Below, in pieces: positions 43,455 to 52,300 of a stretch of 64,000 bases of DNA. The notes below the pieces were generated by a model that saw only the letters and a list, made by a program, of their open reading frames with translations, did not search any database and was not told the origin of the DNA. Position 1 is the stretch's first letter. Every line of letters starts with the position of its first letter. The position numbers and the translations under genes are program-made. The DNA is from Burkholderia sp. S171 (GTDB lineage Bacteria > Pseudomonadota > Gammaproteobacteria > Burkholderiales > Burkholderiaceae): contig NZ_LMUF01000047.1 in the NCBI RefSeq assembly GCF_009766085.1, forward strand, positions 62,001 through 126,000, written 5' to 3'.

Positions 43455-44654
43455 TCAGATCACTCCTTCGGCGCGTAGTTCGTCGATCTGTGTGTCGTCG
43501 AAACCGAGCGTGGCAAGATGCTCGCGCGTGTTGGCGGACAACGTCGGCGCGGGGGTGGAGGGTGCAGTGTCGGCATCGGAGAAACGGAAACCTGCGCGGG
43601 TGACACGTTGCCGCGTCGTGGCGTCATCGCCGTTGAACTCGTGCACGAACTCCCGCGATACCAAATGCGGATGCGCGAGGATTTCCGGCACCGACATCAC
43701 GCGTCCTACCGGCACGCCGGCTTCGGTAAACTTCGCATCCCAGTTCATTGCGCTGTCCGTTGCCAATGCGGCTTCAATCTCCACCTTCAACGCCGCGCGA
43801 TTCAACTTACGGGTGTTGCGCTCGGAAAAGCGCGGGTCATCGGAGAGATCCGGGCGGCCGATCAACTTGCACAAACTCACGAATTGCTTTGTTTCATTCG
43901 CCGCGATGTTCAGCAAGCCGTCGCCCGTTTTGAACGTGCCCGACGGAGCGGCCGTGAAGTTTTCGTTGCCCATCGGTGCGGGCGTGACGCCGGCGTTCAG
44001 GTAGTTCGACACGACCCAGCCCATGGTCGAGAGCGTGGCTTCGAGCATCGATACATCGAGCATGCGGCCGCGACCATTCGCGCGGGCATCGACCAACGCG
44101 GCGCAAATGCCGAATGCCGCCGTCAGGCCGCCGACCGTGTCCGAGACCGGATAACCCACGCGCAGCGGGGCGCTGTCGGCATCGCCCGTCACGCTCATCA
44201 CGCCGGAGATGCCCTGGATGATCTGGTCATAAGCCGGTCGTTTAGAAAATTCGCCATCCTTACCAAATCCGGAGATTGCGCAATAAATGAGCTTCGGATT
44301 GATCTCGCTTAAAGCCTCATAACCCAGGTCCAGCCGCGTCATCACGCCGGGCCGGAAGTTCTCCACGAGCACATCCGCCGTCTTGACGAGCGAGCGCAGG
44401 ATCTCCTTGCCGCGCGCATCTTTCAGGTTCAGCGTGATCGACTGCTTGCCTGCATTGACGGCCACGAACGACGCACCCATGTCACGCGCCGAGGCCTCTT
44501 TATCGGCGCCCAGACGCCTTGCCAGATCGCCGCCTTCCGGATGCTCGACCTTGATTACTTCGGCACCAAGCAACGCGAGTTGATACGCGCAGAACGGCCC
44601 GGCCAGCACATTCGATAGATCCAGCACCCGCACGCCAGTTAACGGAAGCGTCAT
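43455..44654 (-). CDS. CaiB/BaiF-type CoA-transferase
   Basis: A class III CoA-transferase of 399 residues. The start (GVRVLDLSNVLAGPFCAYQLALLGA) and the catalytic aspartate region (FGICAALVDARANGRGRMLDVSMLEA) fit the family. It moves CoA from a donor such as succinyl-CoA to a carboxylic acid. It is placed between an MFS carrier and a citryl-CoA-lyase-like gene, so it probably activates an imported di- or tricarboxylate. Formyl-CoA transferase is a less likely reading. Confidence 0.9.
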   Translation of the reverse strand: MTLPLTGVRVLDLSNVLAGPFCAYQLALLGAEVIKVEHPEGGDLARRLGADKEASARDMGASFVAVNAGKQSITLNLKDARGKEILRSLVKTADVLVENFRPGVMTRLDLGYEALSEINPKLIYCAISGFGKDGEFSKRPAYDQIIQGISGVMSVTGDADSAPLRVGYPVSDTVGGLTAAFGICAALVDARANGRGRMLDVSMLEATLSTMGWVVSNYLNAGVTPAPMGNENFTAAPSGTFKTGDGLLNIAANETKQFVSLCKLIGRPDLSDDPRFSERNTRKLNRAALKVEIEAALATDSAMNWDAKFTEAGVPVGRVMSVPEILAHPHLVSREFVHEFNGDDATTRQRVTRAGFRFSDADTAPSTPAPTLSANTREHLATLGFDDTQIDELRAEGVI

Positions 44655-44669
44655 GTCAAAACCTCATGT

Positions 44670-46103
44670 TCATTGCGAAATCTCATCGAGATTGCGGTTG
44701 TTGGTACGCGGCCCAAAGATGCCGATCGCGCCCATCACCATCACCATCGACACGCTGATCAAAGCGAACACGCCCGTCACTTCGAAGTGGCGCAGCGCGA
44801 ACGCGATCATGAAGCCGGAAAACATGGCTGAAAGACGCGAGATGGAATAAACAAAGCCAACTGCGCGAGCGCGTAGACGCGTGGGGAACAGCTCGGTCTG
44901 ATACGCGTGATACCCGACGGAAAGCAACGTGCCGCAGAGCGTGATCATCACGCCGATAATCATCAGCATGACCGGCGATGTCTGGGTGGCAAACAAGCTG
45001 CCGAACACCACGATCCCGAACGCCGACAACACGATCAACGTTTTCCGTTCAATCCGGTCCGCAATCGCCATCCCGATCAGCGGCCCAAACGGATTCGAGA
45101 TCGCGATGACAAACGAGTACAGCAAGCTGTGCGTGATCGTGACGCCTTTGGAGACTAGCAGCGTCGGCACCCAGGACGCGAAACCGTAGAACCCGATCGC
45201 CTGGAAGAAGTTGAAGACGAGCATGGTGATGGCGCGTTTGCGATACGGCGGCTGCCAGATTTCGCGGAACGCGGCTTTCGTTGTCGCCGGTTCGACGGTT
45301 GCGACCGGCGTCGGCAACGCCCGTCCGTACTGCGCAGCGACCTTAGCCTCGATCGCTTGCAAAACCTTCTCCGCTTCCGCCGTGCGGCCTTGTTGTGCAA
45401 GCCAACGCGGAGACTCAGGCACACGCCGGCGGATCGCCCAGACCACGATTGCACCCAATGCGCCGATGATCACGACCCAGCGCCATCCATCGAGGCCGAA
45501 CGGCTTTTGCGGCACGAGCCACCACGCGAGAAACGCAACCGAGGGCACCGCCGAATATTGAACGAGGTGCACGAACGCGAACGCACGGCCGCGCAGATGC
45601 TTGGGGACGAGCTCGCTCACGTACGTATCGATGGTGACAAGCTCCACGCCCACGCCAATGCCTGCAATCAGCCGCCACAGGTTGATGGCGGGCGCGGTGG
45701 TTTGCAGCGCCATGATCAGCGTGGCTGCCGAATACCAGAGCAACGAGACCGTGAAGACGGTGCGGCGGCCGTATTTGTCGGCGAGACCGGCGAGAAAGAA
45801 TGTGCCGATGAACAAGCCCGCAAACGACGCCGCCACGAACGCGCCGAGTCCCGAGACACCGAAGAAGGACGCTGTGGTCGTGGAATAGAGGCCGCTTTTA
45901 ACGAGGCCGGGGCCCACGTAAGCGGTGAAAAACAGGTCGTAGAATTCGAACCAGCCGCCAATGGACAGCAGGAACACCAGCATCCAGACGGAACGCGTCG
46001 CCGGCAGCCGGTCGATGCGCGCGTTGACGCCGAACGTTGTGTCGCCCACGCCGGCGCTTGAATTAGGCGACCCGTGTGTCGCATGTATTGGCACGCTTGC
46101 CAT
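44670..46103 (-). CDS. MFS transporter, sugar-acid/aromatic-acid type
   Basis: A carrier of 477 residues with 12 hydrophobic segments, an N-terminal cytoplasmic stretch of about 35 residues, and the signature GLADKYGRRTVF between segments 2 and 3. It belongs to the large group of organic-acid proton symporters. It is the first gene of the leftward acid cluster with the CoA-transferase and the lyase-like gene, so it probably imports their substrate. Confidence 0.9.
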   Translation of the reverse strand: MASVPIHATHGSPNSSAGVGDTTFGVNARIDRLPATRSVWMLVFLLSIGGWFEFYDLFFTAYVGPGLVKSGLYSTTTASFFGVSGLGAFVAASFAGLFIGTFFLAGLADKYGRRTVFTVSLLWYSAATLIMALQTTAPAINLWRLIAGIGVGVELVTIDTYVSELVPKHLRGRAFAFVHLVQYSAVPSVAFLAWWLVPQKPFGLDGWRWVVIIGALGAIVVWAIRRRVPESPRWLAQQGRTAEAEKVLQAIEAKVAAQYGRALPTPVATVEPATTKAAFREIWQPPYRKRAITMLVFNFFQAIGFYGFASWVPTLLVSKGVTITHSLLYSFVIAISNPFGPLIGMAIADRIERKTLIVLSAFGIVVFGSLFATQTSPVMLMIIGVMITLCGTLLSVGYHAYQTELFPTRLRARAVGFVYSISRLSAMFSGFMIAFALRHFEVTGVFALISVSMVMVMGAIGIFGPRTNNRNLDEISQ

Positions 46104-46145
46104 TGAACCCTCCTATGGGCGTCTCGCTTTGTGACGTTCTATCTA

Positions 46146-46162
46146 ACGGAACGTCGTTCTGT
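46146..46162. promoter_or_regulatory. candidate IclR-type operator before the MFS gene
   Basis: A 17-bp imperfect palindrome (ACGGAACGTCGTTCTGT, one mismatched pair around a single central base) lies 43 bases upstream of the MFS start. Its GGAAC and GTTC arms resemble operators of several IclR proteins. The adjacent IclR protein is the candidate binder. Confidence 0.5.
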
Positions 46163-46281
46163 TTATCAGTGACGCGAGAGTAGTGCGTGAGGAGGCCACG
46201 CGAAATCAGGGGTTTTACCTAGATGGGGGAGGAATACCGCGCGCCGGAGAGAGGCGCCGTGCGCGGACTGACTGGTCGAGC

Positions 46282-46647
46282 TCAGTGCTCAGGCGCCCCG
46301 GCAAGAATCCACGCGATAACGGTACGCAGGTCGGCGTCGCTAATACCGGGGTTCGCCGGCATGGGGACTTCTCCCCAAACGAAAGCGCCGCCATTGCGGA
46401 CCTTGGCAAACAGCTTGTCGGGCGCCGTAGCGTCGCCGTGATACTTCTTAGCGATCTCTCGATACGCCGGCCCGACGACCTGCGAATTTACGGCGTGGCA
46501 ACCCAAACAGTTGTTCTTCTGCACGATCGACAAGGCAACTGCCGCGTCCGGGGCGGCATGCGCCATCTGTACCGGCAGTACAAGCGCCGCGAACAACACG
46601 CAGCACGACCTTCTTACCCATGCACGTCCGGTCATCGGTTTTGTCAT
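46282..46647 (-). CDS. single-haem periplasmic cytochrome c
   Basis: A protein of 121 residues with a signal peptide (cleavage near AHA, about residue 31), one haem site CLGCH in KNNCLGCHAV and a methionine ligand within EVPMPANPGIS. It is a small c551/c5-like cytochrome. It is the last gene of the GMC dehydrogenase cluster and should carry electrons from it. Known gluconate dehydrogenases use a larger three-haem subunit, so this differs. Confidence 0.9.
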   Translation of the reverse strand: MTKPMTGRAWVRRSCCVLFAALVLPVQMAHAAPDAAVALSIVQKNNCLGCHAVNSQVVGPAYREIAKKYHGDATAPDKLFAKVRNGGAFVWGEVPMPANPGISDADLRTVIAWILAGAPEH

Positions 46648-46650
46648 CGA

Positions 46651-46974
46651 TCAGCCCGCCACCTTATCAGTCGTCGCCGCTGCCACGTGGCTGCGAAAAT
46701 CCATCGATGCGTTCGCCCTCAGCCCTTGATATCGAAGACAGGTGACGCGCAGGAACGACGCAAAATTCGTCGTTTCGCCCAAATGCTGAGTGATCTCTTC
46801 ATGCAACTTGGCGATGAGCTGGTTCGTCGTCATGTCGTTGTCGGCGGCGAGTTCGGACAGCGTCTGCCAGAACAGGTTTTCCAGCCGGATGGTTGTCGTC
46901 ACGCCGCTGATGCGCACCGAGCGCGCGCGGCATTCATAGAGAATCGGATCGGTTTGAGCGTAGATCCTGCACAT
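46651..46974 (-). CDS. ribbon-helix-helix domain protein
   Basis: A protein of 107 residues. The centre (RSVRISGVTTTIRLENLFWQ, then the helix TLSELAADNDMTTNQLIAKL) matches the RHH_4 type of ribbon-helix-helix domain. It lies three bases upstream of the cytochrome gene and downstream of the GMC gene, inside the same operon. It may regulate the cluster, although the family can also interact with enzymes. Direct DNA-binding evidence is lacking. Confidence 0.8.
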   Translation of the reverse strand: MCRIYAQTDPILYECRARSVRISGVTTTIRLENLFWQTLSELAADNDMTTNQLIAKLHEEITQHLGETTNFASFLRVTCLRYQGLRANASMDFRSHVAAATTDKVAG

Positions 46975-47049
46975 GGACAGCTCCTCACAATGAAGAAGGA
47001 ACCGCCGGGCGGCGGTTCCTGCGGGTTCTGCGCGTACTTTCGCAAGCCC

Positions 47050-48618
47050 CTAGATATTACGGCGTTTCATCTGATCCGCGATGTAATCCGATTGCCGGAT
47101 CGCCAGCGTCACAATAGTCAGCGTCGGATTTTCAGCCGCGCTGGTCGTGAACTGACTGCCGTCGGAGATGAATAAGTTTGGCACGTCGAAGGTCTGGCCG
47201 TGCTTGTTGCAGACACCGTCACTCGATTTCGCGCTCATCCGGCAGGTCCCCAGATTGTGCGTGGACGGGTAGGGCGGCGTGCGTAGCGTCTTCACTGCCC
47301 CGGCTGCCGCGTAGATTGCCTCGCCTTGCTTGAACGCATGATCGCGCATGGCGATGTCATTGGGATGATCGTCGTAGTGGACGTTTGCCACTGGTAACCC
47401 GACCTGATCCTTCACGTCATGATTCAGCGTGACGCGGTTGGTCTCACGCGGCATGTCCTCGCCGACAATCCACATGCCGGCGGTATTTGCGTAGTTATCC
47501 ATATAGTAAGTAAAGTCCGATCCCCATGCGCCCGGATCGAAGAATGCGGCGGCGAACGGCAGGCCCAGCGAAATGGTTTCCATTTCATAGCCGCCCGCAA
47601 AACCGCGCTTCGGATTGAATTCGGCTTCATCCGTGATGATGCCTGCCATCACCGTGCCACGATAAAAATGCACGGGCTCCTTGAACACGCCGAATACCGA
47701 GCCGGTCGTGTGCCGCATGTAATTGCGTCCCACCTGGCCCGAGCTGTTCGCGAGACCGTCCGGGTGCTTCGATGATTCCGAGAGCAATAACAGGCGCGGT
47801 GTTTCTATCGAGTTCCCCGCGACACACACCACGCGTGCGCGCTGACGCTGCTGTTTGCCGTCGGCATCCATGTAAACCACACTGCTCGCTTTGCCGGCTG
47901 CGTTTGTCTCTATACGCATCACATGCGACTCCGGCCGCAATTCGAGCCTGCCCGTGGCCTCGCCCGCGGGAATCTCCGTATAGAGCGTCGACCATTTCGC
48001 ACCCGACTTGCAGCCCTGGAAACAGAAGCCGAGTTGCATGCAACGGCCACGCCCGGCGCGTGGCTGGCTGTTGATTGCCATGTGGCCGGTGCTGCAGTTC
48101 TTGTAGCCGACCTTCGTCGCGCCGTCGTACATGATTTTGAAGTTGTTGTTGCCCGGCAGACCCGGAATGTTGTTCGTGCGCGTGACGCCCATCTTGTCTT
48201 CGGCGCGCGCGTAGTAGGGTTGGAGATCGGCGAGTGTGATCGGCCAGTCGAGCAGGTTCGCCTGGTCGATGGAACCGTAAGTTGTACGCGCCTTGAACTC
48301 ATGCTCGTGAATCCGCAGCGACGCGCCCGCCCAGTGCGTGGTAGTGCCGCCGACCGTCTTGCAGATCCATGCGGGCAGTTCCGGGAAGTCCTTGGCGACG
48401 CGCCAGTTACCTGACGTGGTGCGTTTGTCGGTCCAGGCGAGTTGCCCGAAAGACTTCCATTCATCGTTGATAAACGTAGCCGATGACTGGCGCTTGCCTG
48501 CCTCCAGTACCACGACTTTCACCCCTTTCTGACATAACTCGTTTGCCAGCGTCCCGCCGCCCGCGCCCGAACCGACGATCACGACAACGGAGTCGTCGTT
48601 GTAGTCGAACTTAGCCAT
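47050..48618 (-). CDS. GMC-family FAD-dependent dehydrogenase, large subunit
   Basis: An oxidoreductase of 522 residues with an FAD motif VVIVGSGAGGGTLANEL at the start and the GMC signature near the centre (HWAGASLRIHEH). The C-terminal part has SDGSQFTTSAAENPTLTIV, typical of the family. It is related to the large subunit of membrane-bound gluconate or sorbitol dehydrogenases. With the small subunit gene upstream and the cytochrome gene downstream it makes a periplasmic dehydrogenase. The substrate, a sugar acid, polyol or alcohol, is unknown. Confidence 0.9.
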   Translation of the reverse strand: MAKFDYNDDSVVVIVGSGAGGGTLANELCQKGVKVVVLEAGKRQSSATFINDEWKSFGQLAWTDKRTTSGNWRVAKDFPELPAWICKTVGGTTTHWAGASLRIHEHEFKARTTYGSIDQANLLDWPITLADLQPYYARAEDKMGVTRTNNIPGLPGNNNFKIMYDGATKVGYKNCSTGHMAINSQPRAGRGRCMQLGFCFQGCKSGAKWSTLYTEIPAGEATGRLELRPESHVMRIETNAAGKASSVVYMDADGKQQRQRARVVCVAGNSIETPRLLLLSESSKHPDGLANSSGQVGRNYMRHTTGSVFGVFKEPVHFYRGTVMAGIITDEAEFNPKRGFAGGYEMETISLGLPFAAAFFDPGAWGSDFTYYMDNYANTAGMWIVGEDMPRETNRVTLNHDVKDQVGLPVANVHYDDHPNDIAMRDHAFKQGEAIYAAAGAVKTLRTPPYPSTHNLGTCRMSAKSSDGVCNKHGQTFDVPNLFISDGSQFTTSAAENPTLTIVTLAIRQSDYIADQMKRRNI

Positions 48619-48663
48619 GCTTGCCTCCTCGGCAGTATCAGATGTGCGCCACGGTTCCGACTA

Positions 48664-49299
48664 TCACGCGACCGGCGGACTTGCGTCGGCGGGCGGATTG
48701 GGCAGCCAGGTCAGGTCGTTGAAGCCGCGATACACGTAGCCACCCTTGCTGAACGCTTCGCCCTCGTAGCCGAAATGAGCAAACGCCATCTCGTTGTTGT
48801 AGAGCGAGGTGACGCACTGGCCACGCACGAGCAGGACGAACGGATCGGTCTGATTGGCTTCGACAATAGCGGTTCGCTGCGCGTCCGAGAGGCTTGCTGT
48901 GTCGTTCCATTTGCCGGACGCGGCATCGTTCAGTTTCGCCACGCCGGTCTTGATGACATCGATGGTCTTCGGGTCGGTGGCTTTGGCGTCCACGTCCTTG
49001 ACCGCGAGCGCGTAGACCGCATCCGGCAGCGTCTTGTGCGGATAGAGCGTGCGCGCGAGCACCATGATGGCGTCGGCCTGATTCTGATCGATATGGCTTA
49101 GTTCCACCGCCCAGGCGCGACTTGGCGCCAGCAGGGCGATCGGGGTGCCGGCCACCAGCAAACCGGTCAGCACGACGGACCCTTGGAGGAAGTGCCTGCG
49201 GCTCACGCGTGCAGACGGCACAGACGATATAGACGATATAGCGGGGATCGCGTCGCCGGTCTCGGCTGCGACTATGGCAATGGGGATTGCCTTGGGCAT
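48664..49299 (-). CDS. gluconate 2-dehydrogenase subunit 3-like, Tat-exported
   Basis: A protein of 211 residues with a twin-arginine motif (SRRHFLQGSVVL) near residue 33 and a hydrophobic core to about 60. The mature part fits the subunit 3 family (LDQ-like IDQNQADAIMVLARTLYPH). It acts as small subunit and chaperone for the GMC subunit and directs the complex through the Tat pathway. It lies 45 bases upstream of the GMC gene. Confidence 0.9.
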   Translation of the reverse strand: MPKAIPIAIVAAETGDAIPAISSISSVPSARVSRRHFLQGSVVLTGLLVAGTPIALLAPSRAWAVELSHIDQNQADAIMVLARTLYPHKTLPDAVYALAVKDVDAKATDPKTIDVIKTGVAKLNDAASGKWNDTASLSDAQRTAIVEANQTDPFVLLVRGQCVTSLYNNEMAFAHFGYEGEAFSKGGYVYRGFNDLTWLPNPPADASPPVA

Positions 49300-49340
49300 G
49301 ATTTGTCTCCTTTTATATTGTGCACAGCGACAACGTCAGT

Positions 49341-49736
49341 TCATACGTAGTGACCCTCCCTCGATAGCACCTCGATCTTGTAGCCGTCGGGATCGGTGAT
49401 GAAGAAAAAGCGTGCGGCAATGGCGCCGTCATGAGTCAGCGATTTCAGGTCGCCCGGTTGCATGCCCTGGTTCAGCAGGCGCTCACGGAACGCTTCAATG
49501 TCATCGACGGCAAACGCCACATGGCCGTAGCCCGTGCCGTGCGTATAGGGCGTCGTTGTACCTTTGTTCAGCGTGAGTTCAATCTCGGCGCCGCTCTCGG
49601 GATCGCGAAGGTAGACGAGCGTGAAGGTATCGAAGTCAAGACGTTGCGACTCGCGCATGCCGAACGCGTCTTGATAGAACGCAATGGAGCGATCCAGCGA
49701 TTCAACGCGAATCATGAGATGAAGGAATTTGGACAT
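49341..49736 (-). CDS. gloA: lactoylglutathione lyase (glyoxalase I)-like
   Basis: A metal-dependent protein of 131 residues. The ligands H6, E53, H72 and E122 match the H-E-H-E set of E. coli GloA within three positions, and length and flanking motifs (YGHVAFAVDDI, DPDGYKIEVLSR) agree. It turns the methylglyoxal-glutathione adduct to S-lactoylglutathione. It is the first gene of the dehydrogenase cluster, so it may remove an aldehyde by-product. A hairpin lies about 55 bases upstream. Confidence 0.9.
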   Translation of the reverse strand: MSKFLHLMIRVESLDRSIAFYQDAFGMRESQRLDFDTFTLVYLRDPESGAEIELTLNKGTTTPYTHGTGYGHVAFAVDDIEAFRERLLNQGMQPGDLKSLTHDGAIAARFFFITDPDGYKIEVLSREGHYV

Positions 49737-49789
49737 GCGAGACTCGTGTCATAGCGTCGCTTAAGTATGCAACGTTGACAGAAAAGAGG

Positions 49790-49807
49790 GTAATAGCGGG
49801 TTATTAC
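49790..49807. promoter_or_regulatory. short inverted repeat upstream of gloA
   Basis: GTAATA and TATTAC enclose six bases in the leader region of the cluster. It is a weak operator candidate. The remaining bases to 49953 show nothing else. Confidence 0.35.
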
Positions 49808-49953
49808 GGCGAGGGAGTTTGCTCGGGTTAAACACCTAGGGCGGAGGTTCCAAAGAGACATCCCGGCTCGCACGCAAAAAACCGTGCATCAAAAGACTCC
49901 GCGGAACCACCCTTGAAGATTGGCGTTCGCCTTGGCGACGGGGGCGGCGGTAT

Positions 49954-50991
49954 TTACTGGTAGCTCATTGTAAAGGTCGCATTCGCGTCCGCCGTCCCGG
50001 GCGTAATCGCCCCGGTCCGCACGTAGCGTGCAGTGAACGGAATAGCGAGTACGCCGGAGGTACTTACGGTGCCCACACTGAACTGATTCACGTTGTTAGC
50101 AATGGCCGAATCGGAACCGTAGCTGATTACTGTCCCGTTATAGACAATTTGATAGCCCACCCCTTTGGCCGTCGATGTGGGCGACAGTGACAAAGTACTG
50201 CTGACGTTAGTGGGATTGGCGGCGTCGGTCATAGTCATGGACACAGAGACCGGGCTTGGGCAATTGATCGAAATGCTGAACCCGGTATCGCCGGTTGTTG
50301 ACCCGACCGATGGCAGGTAACGCCCGCTGGCCACCGGCATTGTTACCGAAACGGCTGACTGCTGGACGGTGCATGCCGGCGCGGCGACCGATGTGGTGTT
50401 ATTTGATAGCTGCAATACGTTTATTTCAGCCGATCCATAATTTCCGGTCGCCAATTTGGCTGGAAGGCTGAAGCTACCGGCGGCAACCTGTCCGGTTACC
50501 ATCAGTTGCACGCGAAAGCGTCCCATTGGGCCGTATGTTTTAGCACCCGCGCTCCCACCGTTCGACGCGGGCCAATTCACCAGACTCGTGGCAGTCATGT
50601 CGGGGGTGCCTGACATGCCGTTGACCCAAGCCACCTTTATTCCGACTCCATCCAGGCCGGTTTTATAGACGCCTGCCTGCCCGGAGACGGGGGTCATCGC
50701 GCTGCCATAACCGAAAGTGATTGCCGAGGTGCCGGAGCAATTGGCTTTAGTGTCGGGTGTCGAGACCCAATTGCTGTCATACAGAATCGTTCCCACAACT
50801 CCGTCGCGGGGAGTCGCAAGGTTCGTGGGAAGCGCCAGCGTTGCAATTCCTGCTGGACCACTACTAAGGACGTTGCAATCGGCAAAAGCAGATGTATTGA
50901 AGCACAAAGCGAGTACGGTCGCGGCATATAGTCGGAGCGCTAAAGGACGTCGTTCGCTTTGTTCATTCGGCCATTCAAGCAACATGGTCAT
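49954..50991 (-). CDS. fimbrial adhesin-like protein
   Basis: A secreted protein of 345 residues with a signal peptide ending near AFADC (about residue 37) and two immunoglobulin-like halves. The C-terminal half shows the pilin-domain pattern with conserved cysteines (ACTVQQ and INCPSP) and the end tyrosine in ATFTMSYQ that chaperones recognise. It matches two-domain tip adhesins of chaperone-usher pili. No pilin, chaperone or usher gene is in the window. Confidence 0.82.
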   Translation of the reverse strand: MTMLLEWPNEQSERRPLALRLYAATVLALCFNTSAFADCNVLSSGPAGIATLALPTNLATPRDGVVGTILYDSNWVSTPDTKANCSGTSAITFGYGSAMTPVSGQAGVYKTGLDGVGIKVAWVNGMSGTPDMTATSLVNWPASNGGSAGAKTYGPMGRFRVQLMVTGQVAAGSFSLPAKLATGNYGSAEINVLQLSNNTTSVAAPACTVQQSAVSVTMPVASGRYLPSVGSTTGDTGFSISINCPSPVSVSMTMTDAANPTNVSSTLSLSPTSTAKGVGYQIVYNGTVISYGSDSAIANNVNQFSVGTVSTSGVLAIPFTARYVRTGAITPGTADANATFTMSYQ

Positions 50992-51188
50992 ACACTCGGA
51001 AGGCTGACAGAACTGCTCAGTGTCCGGCCAAAGTCGTGACGATTCAAATGCTTTTTGCTTTTACGCTCCGCACTTTCACTCCGCGACACGTTGGCCCGGA
51101 ACGTTCAGAATCTGATCGCGTTTGCCGCACGATATCCATCAAAAATAGCGGCCACCGTTTCGCTACTGCCGTTCGTGTCTTCCGGGAT

Positions 51189-52079
51189 TCATCGCCAAGT
51201 GGCGAGCGCTACGCCAGCCACCGCAAACACCATTGCTCCCCATGCCAGCGGTGGCATGACTTCATTCAATAACATCGATGAAAGCACTGCTGCAACCGGT
51301 GGGATAAAGAAGAACAACGATGCGATCTTCGACGCTTGTCCCGCGCGAACCAACGCAAGCAATAACGTGATCGCGATCAGCGAGTTGCCAACCACGAGAT
51401 AACTCAGCGCAGCGACAAACGTCCCGGTCCATTGCACATGAACGTCTTCCAGCAGCAGCGCCAAAGGTGCGCAGAATACAAGGCCAATCGAATACTGGAT
51501 CAGATTTGCCGTTACCGGATGTTGCCGTACACCGAACCGCTTTTCATAAAGCAACGCGGTTGTCATTCCAATCAACGCGCCGACTACAAGCAGGAGCCCC
51601 GACACTGAATGCACCGACAGACTCGATCTCGCGACAATCACACCGGTCGCCCCAATGAGCCCAAGGATCAGCCCCAGCCATTGCCGGGCGCCCACGCGCT
51701 CGCCCACGAGTCGCGGCGCCAGCGCAGCCACAAGCACCGGTTGCAGCGAGACGATAACCGCGGCCACGCCGGCTGATACCCCCGCTTTGAAGGCGAGGTA
51801 GCTCAGGCCAAAGTAGACAACCTGCACGAGAAACCCGACCACGCACGCATGTCCCCAGGCAGTTCGGGTCTTCGGCAACGCAGGCCGGGTGATGATGAAG
51901 AGCGGGATGAGCAGGCAAACGGTGCATCCGTAGCGCAACGCCAGCAGGGTTAGCGGCGGTGCATAGCTGACTGCTATTTTTGCTATCGGAAAGCCGCCTG
52001 ACCAGAGCAGCACGAAAGCCATCTTGGCGGCGAAAGTCTTAACGCTTGCATGTTGCGTTGAAGCATTGGCTTGCAGCAT
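51189..52079 (-). CDS. EamA-family (DMT) exporter
   Basis: A membrane protein of 296 residues with 10 hydrophobic segments arranged as two EamA halves (LWSGGFPIAKIAVSYAPPLT in the first, LLYEKRFGVRQHPVTANLIQ in the second). It probably exports a metabolite or amino-acid-like compound. I start at ATG 52079 with AGGAAC upstream, because the longer frame is arginine-rich and not membrane-like. Its substrate is unknown. Confidence 0.9.
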   Translation of the reverse strand: MLQANASTQHASVKTFAAKMAFVLLWSGGFPIAKIAVSYAPPLTLLALRYGCTVCLLIPLFIITRPALPKTRTAWGHACVVGFLVQVVYFGLSYLAFKAGVSAGVAAVIVSLQPVLVAALAPRLVGERVGARQWLGLILGLIGATGVIVARSSLSVHSVSGLLLVVGALIGMTTALLYEKRFGVRQHPVTANLIQYSIGLVFCAPLALLLEDVHVQWTGTFVAALSYLVVGNSLIAITLLLALVRAGQASKIASLFFFIPPVAAVLSSMLLNEVMPPLAWGAMVFAVAGVALATWR

Positions 52080-52300
52080 TGTTCCTGGCTCGAGTGTTCT
52101 GCGGTCCCGCGTTGCACGGGTAGCGTTTTTTATCGATGCTTCAGGCGCCCGTGAAAGCGGGCGCCTGGTCCGAAAGGCGAATTTTCCAAACGCGTGGCGC
52201 GGGTGCAAGCGACGCGGAACCAGTGATGTTTCGCGTCGCCGCTCGCGCGTTACTGCAGGCGTAGACCGTGTCACCGGCCGCGACTGGTGAAAGATCGCGG

